Positions 10,357 to 20,730 of a stretch of 64,000 nt of DNA are shown here, piece after piece (positions within the stretch are counted from its first letter, which is position 1; every line of letters begins with the position of its first letter). Below the pieces are notes generated by a model that worked only from the letters and a program-made list of their open reading frames with translations, searched no databases and was not told where the DNA came from. This stretch comes from Lichina pygmaea. Its lineage: Eukaryota > Ascomycota > Lichinomycetes > Lichinales > Lichinaceae. The position numbers and the translations under genes are program-made. The stretch is from positions 2,456,379 through 2,520,378 of the forward strand of contig OY730170.1 in the NCBI GenBank assembly GCA_963422465.1, in the 5' to 3' direction.

Positions 10357-11358
10357 GCTGCAGGCGCAGATGGCGAATGAGATGCCGCACCTATGTAGCT
10401 TTGTGTTGATGTAAGGACGGAGCGTCTTTGCATCGAGTCTCACAGTGGGGAGACTCCTGAACAGATCGGCTACGACCGTGGTCTGTTGACGGATACGGAG
10501 CAACTGTCCTCTCTTACGACTACAATAGCAAAAGCAGTCACGCTGGGGCGAAACCCAGGGTAGAGTTTGCCGCACATCTCTGCACCACTTTGTTTGATAC
10601 CCCCACGCGCTGCACCTCACCCGCCTAAAATTACATACTGTACGTACGAAGGTAGCCGACAGCAAAGACGTCGCAGGTCAAGAAGGGACCAGGGGATGAG
10701 TTCGCTATGGCAAGGGCCTCTTACAGGAAGTTCCGAGCTGGGTGAGGCTCATAACGGTTGCTCAGGATATCGTATCCATGCTACCGTGACTCCTCGACCG
10801 GCGCAGAGCGAACCGGGAGGTTCTCGGGTGGAAAGCACGTCTCGGACGCTTCCTTCCTTTCCACAGGGAAGACTAGCCAGGATTTGGGGGGGGGGGGGGG
10901 GGGGGGGGGGGCTGCTACGAGAGGTCGAGTACGTGAGTTTGCACTTGGTCGCGTGTCGTTGGGTCTGTACTTAGTGGAAGACGTCAGCTACTCAAGTGCT
11001 GTATCGTCAGCATCCGATCAACAAAGATTGCACAAGACGAACACTTGAATGCGACTTGGACCTCCTGTAACCGCAACTGTCCTGGTCAAAGTCGACCGAG
11101 AATTCAGTCGCCAGGTTGTTTTGACTCAATGAACACGTTATATATCCCCAATTCGTTGTCCAAGGACGGTATGACGATCTATGTTGACATACACCAAAGG
11201 CAACGAATGGCATGCCTTTTCTCAGCGATGTACGGACCGCAAATTGAAAAAAGCGAAGTTGGGCAGTAGTGATCACCGCTGTGATGGCAGCTGCTGTACC
11301 TTAACAAATTTCGTTGGCGCATTCGCGTGCCTGCGCGCCGATCAGTTTCAGGTGATGA
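10357..11358. promoter_or_regulatory. Upstream region of the cystathionine gamma-synthase gene
   Basis: About 1 kb separates this gene start from the stop of the next minus-strand gene. It contains a GTACGTAC palindrome at 10640-10647, a 26-base G run at 10886-10911 and no convincing coding sequence. The open frames present have no recognisable family features. Confidence 0.4.
10886..10911. repeat. Poly-G homopolymer (26 G)
   Basis: An uninterrupted run of 26 G lies about 530 bp upstream of the cystathionine gamma-synthase start. Runs of this length can form G-quadruplexes and are prone to sequencing-length error. Confidence 0.95.
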
Positions 11359-13708
11359 TCATCGCCTGTAACCCTTGTCGACCGAAATCGGCGCATCCTC
11401 GCCTTGAGCAGGTAGCCCAGCATCTTGGTGAGGTGCTGTGCTTGTGGTATCGCTGCCCGGCGCCGACGCGATTGGCCTATCCAGCGCAGTAAAAGGACGG
11501 CCTTTGGCTTTGGCGAAGATATACAGCGCCGCGATACGGATGATGAATGTACCGGCTGCCCAGAGTACGCCACCCACGGGTGCGGCGACGAATGCCCCTG
11601 GTAGGTTCCACAATGTCAGTCGCATGGGTTAGGCAGCACCGAGTCACGGTCCAAGAAGACGTGAAGAAGTCGGCCAGCAGACGACACGGAGATGGATCGA
11701 CGGGGAGTCGGAACCCTCGAGAATCTCACCAAAGATACTCCAATCACCAGAGTAGAGCCCGTCCTCCAGCAGGATCAGGCGGGCGCCATCGCGAGCATCT
11801 CCATAGTAGACGGTACCGAACAGGAAGACGGTCAAGATACCGCCGAGGCCACCGACCACGACCTCGTAGCCGCTCCACCAGTAACAGCGGCCGCTGAGCC
11901 CGACCATCAAGACCGGAATCGTCGCGGCTGACACGAGATCGGATATCAAAAATATCTGTAGGATGTCTGGACTTTTCAAGGCGATGACCACGACCGGGAA
12001 GATCAGAAGAACGACGACGGCTCGGATGATCCAGATGTTGAGCTTGTTTCGGGTCAGGTCGTTCGACGCCGTCGACACCGTGGCCGATTGCAGGGTGTCG
12101 AAGGCGGCGGTTCCGAGAGAGACCACCATCACCAGCACAAAGCCGACGATCCACGCCGGGAACTGGCCAAGCAGCAGGAACAGCGCGAGGTAACCTTCCT
12201 GCGGCGGTTCGCCCGGCCAGACTCCCGACCAGGCGGCCAGCAACCCCGTGGAGCCGACAAAGACGAGGACGCACAGGATGACGAAGGCGGCTATGCCGCT
12301 ACCGATCCTGAGGTCGTTGTCGTTCCGTGCGGCGAAGACGCGCATCCAGAAGCTCTGGTTCCATCATCAGCTTCCAGGGCAGGTCGGTAGGTGGCAGTGG
12401 TCGGCCGAGGGTGTAGCAAGCTTACGGAGAGGAAAAAAGCATTGGTTATGAGTGCGACAGGGAGGATGTAGACGAGCTGCCAACCGATGAGAGTCGCTTT
12501 CGTCAGGCCCGAGGGCCCGATCAGGCTCCGGTCCACTTCGGTCTCGACACCGACCGCGATGGCGCTGAAGACGACCAGCCCGAGAACCATGGATGCCTGT
12601 ATGACGTCCGTCACGAAGGACACGCGGAAGCCTCCCAGGGCTAGGCGGGAGAACAGGCGTCAGTTCGGGAGAGCATCGACGGTGGGCAGCGACCGGAGAA
12701 CGTACAGGTGTATATCGTGGTCACGGCGCACTGCACAATGACCACGGGGAGGCCATCCAGCCCGGTCAAGGCGTTGACGATCTGCTGCAGCGCCGAGAGC
12801 TCCGCCACCATGTACAGAAACATCGTGATGAGCCTGGAGCGAGAGAATTAGAGAGCCCCGTCGGACCGATTGGACCCGAGGGATCTCTCACGTCATAGCG
12901 CTCAGATAGATGGCGGCAACAACGCCATATCTCTGCCTCGTCCACTCGGTCAGGACAAAGCCCTCGGGCGACTTTCGTCTAAGTGCCGGGCCGATGGCGG
13001 CGAAGATGAGAAAGGGCACGGCCGACGAAATGGCGTAGACGACGAGGCCTTGTACGCCAGCGATCGTTGCCACCTGCGGGTATGTAAACAGTATCCCGGA
13101 GCCCATGCCTGCCGGACGGACGAGGAACGCGTCGGTCAGTCTTCAGGAAGGGGGTGAGGAGTTCCGAGGGGGAGGGGGAGGGTCGTTCTCCTCGAGCTCG
13201 CTCGAGCAGCGGCAGCACTTTCCCACGCAAGCATTAACTTGATCGAGTGATGACGGTACAATCTCAGCTTCATCCAAGGTGATGATGCCAGCCCCCTCCT
13301 CTCGCCGAGAGTCGGAGGCCGACACACGCCGGGGAATCCGCGCCCGTAGTGAAGCCGCGCAAACCCCAGTCCCCCGAGCTTCTCCGGTTCACGACGTCGC
13401 TCCCACGGAATGCCACCACGATCGATCTCGGAGGGGAGCCCGGAAGACGGAATTGTGCGAGAGACTACAGATACGAACCTGGCCACGGTATCTCTTCACG
13501 GTCCGACGCTGGGACTGCGCTCCAACCACCCCCGCTGGGCCGGCGGCGACGTAGGCGCGACGTCCTTCCACCCTGCCGCTGCTGCCGCTGCTCTCCATGG
13601 CCCAAACGCCCCTGGACCTGGACAGAGGCACTCACCGGAGGCAATGAAGTTCAAGGCAAGAGGCAACGCTACATCATCGTCAGCAAAGAGGTTCGTGTGG
13701 TAGGGCAT
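11359..13708 (-). CDS. DUR3-like sodium:solute symporter (SSS family)
   Basis: Multi-pass plasma-membrane transporter of the sodium:solute symporter family, the group that includes fungal urea/polyamine transporters. The substrate is not certain. Proposed exons: 13708-13636, 13108-12892, 12833-12706, 12640-12426, 12354-11730, 11597-11359; total 1497 bp, 498 residues. Conserved stretches are GSGILFTYPQVATIAGVQG, EGFVLTEWTRQRYG, LFLYMVAELSAL-type helix, GGFRVSFVTDVIQ, DTLQSATVSTASND and LVSAATIPVLMVGL, forming about ten hydrophobic helices. The first exon (ADDDVALPLALNFIASG) is inferred by its fit to the next exon across a 527-bp intron, long for this window. DUR3 proper is about 650-700 residues, so an N-terminal helix may be missing from my model. 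The C-tail is short and hydrophilic. Confidence 0.75.
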
Positions 13709-14357
13709 CAACAAGATTGAAGGATCAAGCCCCGCTTCCTGCTTGGTGGGGCAGTTGTGACTACAGCTCCTTCGATATTCTGACCCTTTTGCGTGCGAAT
13801 GCTTGCCAGATAGTCCTTCTTGGTCTGATGGCGCAAACGCCAGGCCACAGCGAGCCCGAAGATACTGCATCGACTGAGTGATCAGCTCGAGGAAAGTCAA
13901 TCATGGCGGTAACGTTGTGCAAGACACCACGCACAGGAAAGCACCATATGTCAAGTAGATGACGGCGTTGGACGCCTGAGAAGAAGGAACACCCATCGTA
14001 GTAGGATACAGTTGTCAAGAACTGCTGATTGTGGGATTTGGCAGGACAGACGATGGTGAGCTGCAAGAAGATATACAAGCGCGTACTGTCGTAATGCACG
14101 GTACGGTAAGTACGTACGTGCGGGAGTACGTATGTATATACGCCCCGCAATACCCCTCGTACTAGTAGAAGGTCCCCCAGCAAGAGGGCGCCGTGGGGGC
14201 GCGATGATACCCCTCGCGCCCCTCACGGACCCTTGACACCTCTGTGCCCCCACACCACCCCCGGCACAGAACAGCACAGACAATGAACAACGAGCCTAAA
14301 TCCGTGATCTCAAGCTCGATGCAGCAGATTCCTTACTTCTTCCATCCATCGCGCCTA
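13709..14357. promoter_or_regulatory. Upstream region of the symporter gene
   Basis: No convincing gene. A GTAC/TACGTA cluster lies at 14098-14141, followed by a CG-rich stretch with short inverted repeats (14160-14230). The region ends at the TA target of the second pogo element. Confidence 0.4.
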
Positions 14358-14475
14358 CCCGTGCCGAGGAGGTACCTACGTACCACCCACTCTCTTCGCA
14401 AGCTTCGGTCGGGACACCTTTACTTCGTAAAGGTGTCTATCACCGGGACGCGACGTTTTTGTCACGATCAAGTCT
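14358..14475 (+). repeat. Left terminal inverted repeat of pogo element
   Basis: 118 bp, nearly identical to the reverse complement of 19328-19463 except that the right copy carries one extra 18-bp unit. It contains a perfect hairpin at 14413-14437 (11-base arms around TTC). Confidence 0.93.
14413..14437. other. Perfect subterminal hairpin in left TIR
   Basis: GACACCTTTAC - TTC - GTAAAGGTGTC: 11-base arms with a 3-base loop. The same hairpin is at 19384-19408 in the right repeat. It may be a transposase-binding site, or a cruciform or RNA hairpin. Confidence 0.9.
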
Positions 14476-15886
14476 ACAATCTTCAAACCACCATAACTTC
14501 TCCAAATCATGGCTAAATTGTCCACTGAGACTAAGACTCGAATCCAGAATGCTATAGGTAGTATCCCAGCACGTCAGAAGTTCACAGTCCCAAAACTGGC
14601 TAAAGAATTCAACATCTCCGTACATCAACTCCGAAACCGCCTCAATGGCACCCCCTCTCGCCACAGCATTATTCCTATCAACAGGAAGCTCTCTGTCACT
14701 GAGGAGCGTGCTGTCTGTTGGTACATTGATCAACTTGACAAGATAGGAATGTGTGTGAGGCCACCAATGCTTCGCAACACTGCCAATGTGATCCTTTCTC
14801 AGGGCTATACTAGAGACAACCCCCCACCTACCGTTGGTGTTCTATAGGTCAAGAGGTTTCTGGAACGTCATCCAGAATACTCTGTACAGACACAGAAAGC
14901 AACAGACCTGAAGAGAAAGGTTGCCAACAATGCCTCCTCAATATCAGCATGGTATAGCGACTTTAATGCAACATACCTTGGAAAGGGTATCCAACCGGGT
15001 GACTGCTGGAATATGGACAAGTCAGGCTTTCAGATGGGAATGGGAAGAAACAAAAAGATCATCACCAAGACTACCCACCAACAGGCGTACATCAGAAGTA
15101 TCAGTAACCAGGAGCTTGTTACTGTTGTTGAGGCTATCAGTGGTGGTGGAAAGGCAATTCCACCAATGGTTATCTTGCAAGGCAAAAACCACCAGGAACA
15201 CTGGACTGGTCATACAGGTATTGCAAGTAATGCTCTTCTTGCAGTGTCAGACAGTGGGTTCTCAAATAACCAGATAAGTCTTGAGTGGATCAAGCACTTC
15301 CACAAGTTCAGCTGCAAGACACAGCTTAGAGTTCATTGATTACTCCTCATGGATGGCTATGGGTCCTACCTTATGTTCGAGTTCCTCATGTTCTGTGAAA
15401 CCAACAACATCATACTGTTCCACCTCCCTCCACACACAACACACCTGCTGCAGCCACTGGACATGGTTGTTTTCCAGCCTTACAAGTATTGGCATGCTGA
15501 GACTGTTGATGCAGCTACTTGTACAGGGTGTACTGATTTTGATAAGCTAGAATTTCTTGTGGCTCTTGGTTCAATCTGAGATAAGGCACTGAAGTCAGCA
15601 ACAATCCTCTCAGCATTCAAAAGGACTGGCCTTATTCTGTACAATCCATCAGTGGTGGTTGACAAGTTACGAGAGAAAGAGATGGAGATAGGGCAACAAC
15701 CAGCCACCCCCCCTACGCAGATCACTACTACTGGTCAAGATCCATCAACACCTTCTACGTACGATATGTTGAAGAGGCAGGCAGATGATATGGAGGGTCC
15801 TGATGCACCACCATTGTCCACACAGTTCTGGAAGTTCATCAAGGGAAGCCTGACAATGGCAGCAGAGTTAGCAATCACCAAGGACG

Positions 15887-15897
15887 AACTTGCACAT
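15887..15897. repeat. LINE target-site duplication (AACTTGCACAT), 3' side
   Basis: AACTTGCACAT at 15887-15897 is repeated exactly at 18611-18621. The two copies bracket the LINE. With one copy removed the transposase reading is continuous across the site. Confidence 0.93.
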
Positions 15898-18610
15898 TTT
15901 ATTTTTATTTGTTTTATTTGATTCTTACACTGGTAGTAGCTTTACAGCCATGCAGATCTTCTAGCTAATAGTGAACTCCTTCAGAAAACCTTTGAAGGGA
16001 TAAAAACTGAAGGCAGGGTGTGACTAGGGAATGTAACAAAAGGAATCTTGAAGTTTCTGGTACGAGAAGAGAATCTAGGTATTGGGTTGGGAATAGTGGA
16101 GTTTGAAAGCTAGATTAAACTGGTTTAGTCTTTTCAAAGACATAAACCAGTACAAGAACTTCTGTAGTAGCTCTGGGTTTGAAATAATAGTGGTGAAGTC
16201 TTGGGGATTAAAAGAGACTTGTTGTCTTTGTCTTGAATAAAGAGAGCATGAAGAGGTGATATGTTTTGCAGTTTCTTCTGCTTGGCCACACACACATAGT
16301 GGGGTAGGGAAGTCAGGAACTCCAGCTCTGAAAAGAAAACTTGCCAGACCAATTCTTCCAGTCCTGATTTGCAGTAGCAGACTTGCCTCAGCTTTCTGTA
16401 ACTCTTTGTAGAGCTTCAGATTGTTTTTGTGTGGCTTTTGACAGAAAGTCTGCCAGCCTGGATAGCTTCTTCTTTTCTTCTCTTCCCATTGGTCTTCCCA
16501 CTCTTTAGTAAAGAGCTTTTGTAGTTCTTTCTTCGAACTAGCCTGGTTAGTAGTTATTTGACTTAACCAAGTGAATTTCCACTTAGGAGAGATAGTTGAG
16601 GATTCCTTTAAAGGTTTCTTCAAGAGAGAGGCATAGCTGGAAATAGTGGAAAAGATACTGTCAAGAAAGTATTTGAGAGGGGAGTTTTGAATAGAAGAAA
16701 GAAAACAGGCAGTGCGAAATTTAAAGTATAGGTCTAGAGGTAGAAGAAAAAGCTCACTCTCTAATAGAAAAGAAGGAGTGGCTTTGAAGGCACCCCCAAT
16801 AAGTCTTAGGCATCTGTTTTGAAATGAAACAAGAGAAGAGATATTGGAGGATTTTCTTAGAGGGTTAAACCAGATCCCCACTGCATAGCTCAGTAGAGAT
16901 CTCAGTATAGCAGTGTACACCAGACGTGGTGTGTGAACTGGAAAGCCCCAAGTAGAATAGGAAGTTCTAGAAAGAGAAGAGAGTGCTTTCTGTGCTTTTT
17001 GAAGAATAATCCTCTGGTGTTTGTGCCAGTGGAGCTTTGCATCTAGGTACACTCCAAGTACTCGCACTTCTTCTTTTGGTTTGAGAATCACTTTCCCCAG
17101 TCTGAGCTTGAGCTGAAGATTGTCTGATCTTCTTCTGGAAAAATGAAGTATTTCATATTTCTCAGGTGAGAAGACCATTCCATGTCTTGCAGCCCAGGAT
17201 AGACATTTGTGGTGTGTGTTCTTTAACTTCAGAAGGTTACTTTTCAAGGAGTGACCAAAAGCAAGCAGATTTGTATCATCTGCAAACCCCAGGGCAGATA
17301 CACCAGAAGAGGGAGTATGCACAGTCTCATGCAATTCAGAAATGTAGAATAGAAAAAGAATAGGGGATAGTGGAGAACCTTGAGGAACTCCACAATGAAT
17401 AGGAATAGAACAAGACTCAGAATCATCAAAGACAAGAGTGGTAGAGCGCTTATCACAGAAGGAGTAGATCCAGGAAGCTAGCCAGGCAGGTATTCCTTTT
17501 CTTTTCAGAATTTGCTGTAGTATCTTGGGGAGAACTCTGTCATAGGCTCCTGAGATATCCAGTGAGAGTAGGGATGCAACCATGCCTTCCTTCCAGACTT
17601 TTTCCACTTGGGAGGTTAGAAGGAAAAGTGCTGCTTCTGTGGATCTTCCTTTCCTAAAGCCCATCTGGATATCTGGCAATAGTCCAGCTTCTTCTGCTAT
17701 CTTGCTTAGTCTGGCTGCAGCAATAGCTTCCATCAGCTTGCCTGTTGTGTTTAGCAGAGCTATAGGGCGCCAGGCTTTAGCTTGATTGTAGGTTCCCTTG
17801 CCAGGTTTCCTCAAGCAGACTGTTTTTGCACTCTTAAATCTTTCAGGGAAGTACTCCAGTTTCCAGCATGTTGAAGTCAGAATAGCTAGAGCTTGGCAGA
17901 ACCTAGGCCCCAGAGCTCTCAGAAATCCATTTGGCAGCTTATCTCTCCCTCCTGCTGTGAAAGGTTTCTTCTTGGCCAGAATTTGCTCCAATTCTTCACA
18001 TGTTACCTCCTGGGAGAGCTGTATCTCAGAGATAGTCTGGGAGCTTTCTGAGCCTGGTTCTGGAACTAGAGCTTTTGGAAAGAACTGCTGTGAGAAGGCT
18101 TTAGTCTTTTCCTCAAAGGTTTTGGCTATTCCTTCTTGTGTTTCCAGGTCAGGAACCAGAGGAAGATCAGGAGTCTTGTTGGCTTTGGACTTTCCCCACT
18201 TTGCAAGCTTCCAGAACTTTGAAGAGCTGGCCAGCTCATGGATTTGGTGTCTGAAAGTGTTCTGTTTTCCATCTCTGACTGCCTTTTTCTTGAGCTTAGT
18301 TGCTTGCTCAAGTTCCTCTTGACTTGCTTGCCTTTTTTGTACTTTTCTTCTTACTCTTCTTTCCTCTTTAACCTTGTTTTGGATCTCTTGATTCCACCAG
18401 GGAACTGAGTGGCCAGATTGCTTCTGGAGCTGTGTGGATTTGCTTGCTATTTCTTGGAGAAAGTTGTCAAGATACTCCAAGTACTCATCCACTTCATATT
18501 TGTCTTGGAAGTGGAAGGGCAGGTGTAGCTTCTCACACTCTACTCTTGCAAGGTTTGAGTCCAGTGTTCTCCAGTTTCTTTCTGGTTTCCAGATTTTCCT
18601 TGGAGGATCC
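15898..18610 (-). mobile_element. 5'-truncated non-LTR retrotransposon (LINE, Tad-like)
   Basis: Inserted in the minus orientation in the pogo transposase. Its 3' end is an A-rich tail (reverse complement of 15898-15920, AAATAAAAC-type repeats) and its 5' end is truncated at 18610. It has an exact 11-bp target duplication. The visible part begins after the endonuclease domain, so it arrived dead. The reverse-transcriptase frame has no stop from 18610 down to 16075, which suggests a fairly recent insertion. The body has very few CpG sites. Confidence 0.92.
16075..18610 (-). CDS. LINE reverse transcriptase ORF, N-terminally truncated
   Basis: About 845 codons without stop. Reverse-transcriptase motifs appear in order: KAWRPIALLNTTGKLMEAI, GFRKGRSTEAALFL, LSLDISGAYDRV, GVPQGSPLSPILFLFYI, GFADDTNLLAFG (catalytic FADD) and VLGVYLDAKLHWHKH. 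Near the end is a Cys/His motif CVCGQAEETAKHITSSC. The N-terminal apurinic endonuclease is missing. No start codon belongs to the LINE itself: the frame stays open upstream into antisense pogo sequence as far as 19041, giving an accidental 988-codon chimeric ORF. The family is close to the fungal Tad clade by motif style; I could not run a phylogeny. Confidence 0.88.
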
Positions 18611-18621
18611 AACTTGCACAT
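18611..18621. repeat. LINE target-site duplication (AACTTGCACAT), 5' side
   Basis: Exact copy of 15887-15897, adjoining the truncated 5' end of the LINE. Confidence 0.93.
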
Positions 18622-19327
18622 GTACATGCAGCAAAAAGAGCTCGAACTACCCGCCAGCAAGCAAATCGTCGGCAGGTTCAGAATGGAGGGGTCATGTACG
18701 CCAGTGAAGCTCAGGCTATCACAGAGAAACAACGAAAGGACAAAGAGAGGTGACTGAAGTGTGCTCAGGAGAAGAAAGTAAAAAGAATAGCCAAGGCTGC
18801 AGCAGAGTTTGCCAGTATTATCGCAAAGGAGGAAAAGCGACAGGCCAAGGAAGTAAAGCAAGCTGCTATAGCTGTGGCAAAGGAAGAGCGTGCTCAGGCA
18901 AAGAAAGCAGAGCAGGCAGCCAAGCAGGCAGCAAAGGCTATGGTGGCAGAAGAGCGTGCTCGGGCAAAGGAAGCCAAAGCGACGGGAGGCAAAGTCACGA
19001 CAGCAGGTGTTGCAATTGCAACCACGATCCACCAACACCACAATGCTCCGAACGATATGACAAGCTACTATCCGATAGATGAAGTGGTCTAGAATCAGAT
19101 GGGCGAATAATAATTACTATTTGGTCGTTGTTCTATAAAGCTATAGGTGTTTGAAGTGTTCGTTGTCAAGGGTCTGTTTTTGGTCTAGTAGCTGTGGTAG
19201 TTTCTCAGCAACGCTATAAAAATCAGTAGACTTCTACAATCTCAAAGATTATACTAGAGAAGTAGGGGATTCAGATAAGCCACTTACCTTTTGATTTAGT
19301 CGTGGTGTTGCAGAGTTATAGGACTGC

Positions 19328-19463
19328 AGACTTGATCATGACAAAAACGTCGCGTCCCGGTGATACGTCGCGTCCCGGTGATAGACACCTTTACGAAGTA
19401 AAGGTGTCCCGACCGAAGCTTGCGAAGAGAGTGGGTGGTACGTAGGTACCTCCTCGGCACGGG
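19328..19463 (-). repeat. Right terminal inverted repeat of pogo element
   Basis: 136 bp, the reverse complement of the left repeat plus a tandem duplication of an 18-bp unit (19347-19364 and 19365-19382, ACGTCGCGTCCCGGTGAT). The hairpin is at 19384-19408. Confidence 0.93.
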
Positions 19464-19465
19464 TA

Positions 19466-20100
19466 TCGTATGGGTGACTCCGATTCGCGACGTCCGGCTC
19501 CTCTTCGCCTGCCCATGAGGAGCGCACTGATCACATCGGTCCATTCCCTTCCTTCTTGCGTCAAGGAACGAGCAGAGAAGCTCAGAACGTCTTGATGCTG
19601 GGCTCTCCTTTCAATGTTTCCATTCAGACGTCCTCTACGAGGCCATGTTTAGATTGCATCAATCGGCCAGCAAGAGTGCAACCGTCGTGGTTTCCTTGGT
19701 GCCTATTCTTCAACATGGTTGCAGATATGTCGATTGTTGGCGCAGATGCCATAGCATATCCAGACTCTGCACATCCATCACCGTAGAACTGGACCAAGCA
19801 GTTTAGGGGTGATCGGGCTGACTCGCTGTTCGACATGGGGACGTCGTCCTACATGGGGTGAGATTTGCTGTGGCCGTGCTCGAGCCCTACCAGAGTGATA
19901 AGTCTACCGATACGGGCGCGTGCGTACTGTCGACAGCTTGCTGGAGCATTTCCTTGCGTCTGTCTGAGTTTGGTCCACGGCGCTCCTGGTTGCCACTGCT
20001 GGAAGGTCGATAGGAAGAGCGTGCGCCGGCGTCCTTCCGCTGGTAGGCCACTTCATGGCTAGGCTCTATACTGCTTGCTCTTGGGCCCGTTGAACCGCTT
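19466..20100. other. Non-coding or highly decayed stretch
   Basis: No intact gene seen. The last ~120 bases may be the decayed N-terminal part of the P450 that follows (an ARLYTACSW-like stretch), but frames are broken. Confidence 0.3.
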
Positions 20101-20730
20101 TTCAGGTCCGTGCCGCAGCGAAGGTGTCGAGCTTGCGCAAGAAGCTTCGCGGTCTGCACGAGCGGTATAGAGACTCCGTGGAGGTTGAATCGCTCATGCA
20201 AATGCGATCCTTGCCATCTAGCCTACGGGTTGGCTCTCAGCACACGAAGGCGACTTCGTAGGAGCAGAGCCAGCCGACGACATCGCTGCAGAAGACGCTG
20301 GGTCGGGCAATCAATGACAGGAGATGTCGGATTTGGAGCCCGGTATTCGGCGACAACGCTGTTCGTGCTCAAGAAGAACAGATCCACGTCCACCAGGACC
20401 GGCTGATCGCTCAGATCGGGACGACCGCCCTCGGCGCGCCGACGGTCAACGTCGCGAAATGCATCAGCCGGTACGGCTTCGATGTCATGGGAGAGCTGGC
20501 GTTCGGCGAGCCTTTGGGAGCGCTTGGATGGACGGACCGCATTGGGCGGTGAGCATCCGGAGCGACGCTCTCGGACTGCTCGCGTTCATTTCCCCGGCTC
20601 TGTTCTTTCGGACCTTGGTCTCCGTGCCCAACGTCTTGGGCGACTGGTGGAGGAACCTCGAGTAATGCAGTCGGAAGCCGCACGAGAAGAACAACGTGAG
20701 ACTGAAGCAGATGATCGTCGACCTTCGAGC
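20101..20730 (+). pseudogene. Decayed cytochrome P450 fragment
   Basis: Fragments of a fungal microsomal P450 in shifting frames: KLRGLHERYRDSV (like the LHEKYGDVVR stretch), TLGRAINDRRCRIW, then SRYGFDVMGELAFGEPLG near 20475, the common fungal FDVMGxLAFG block. A different frame continues with HWAVSIRSDALGLLAFIS and VPNVLGDWWRNLE near 20545-20665. At least one frameshift (about 20520-20545) and stops are needed to explain this. I do not find the I-helix, ExxR or heme-binding Cys motifs downstream, so the gene is truncated as well as frame-broken. Unannotated introns could explain some breaks but not the missing heme domain. Confidence 0.6.

Larger units (their letters stand above)
14509..19092 (+). 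pseudogene. pogo/Fot1 transposase (CENP-B/DDE), interrupted and inactivated
   Basis: DDE transposase of the Tc1/mariner superfamily, nuclear, cutting at TA sites. Start MAKLSTETKTRIQNAIG at 14509, then a psq-type helix-turn-helix (FTVPKLAKEFNISVHQLRNR) and a CENP-B-like domain. The catalytic blocks are WNMDKSGFQMG near 15010, LMDGYGSY near 15344 and HLLQPLD near 15450. Stops occur near 14845, 15338, 15580 and 18750, and the first replaces an expected Trp. A LINE splits the gene at codon context ELAH (15887-15897). The tail resumes at 18622 (VHAAKRARTTRQQANRR, then GGVMYASEAQA), typical of this family, with a long Ala/Lys-rich coiled coil to the stop at 19092. Confidence 0.9.
14358..19463 (+). 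mobile_element. pogo/Fot1 DNA transposon with long terminal inverted repeats, split by a LINE
   Basis: The element begins CCCGTGCC at 14358 and ends GGCACGGG at 19463, with TA on both sides (14356-14357 and 19464-19465), the target duplication of Tc1/mariner-superfamily elements. The inverted repeats are 118 bp (left) and 136 bp (right). Without the LINE (15898-18610) and one TSD copy the element would be about 2.4 kb, a normal pogo/Fot1 length. The transposase inside has several stops, so the copy is inactive. The low CpG content of the interior contrasts with the CpG-rich terminal repeats. Confidence 0.92.

Noticed and set aside
11744-12274. 176-codon minus-strand frame overlapping the symporter
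   Set aside because: Shadow frame of the CG-rich symporter exon; Arg/Pro/Leu-rich with no family features.
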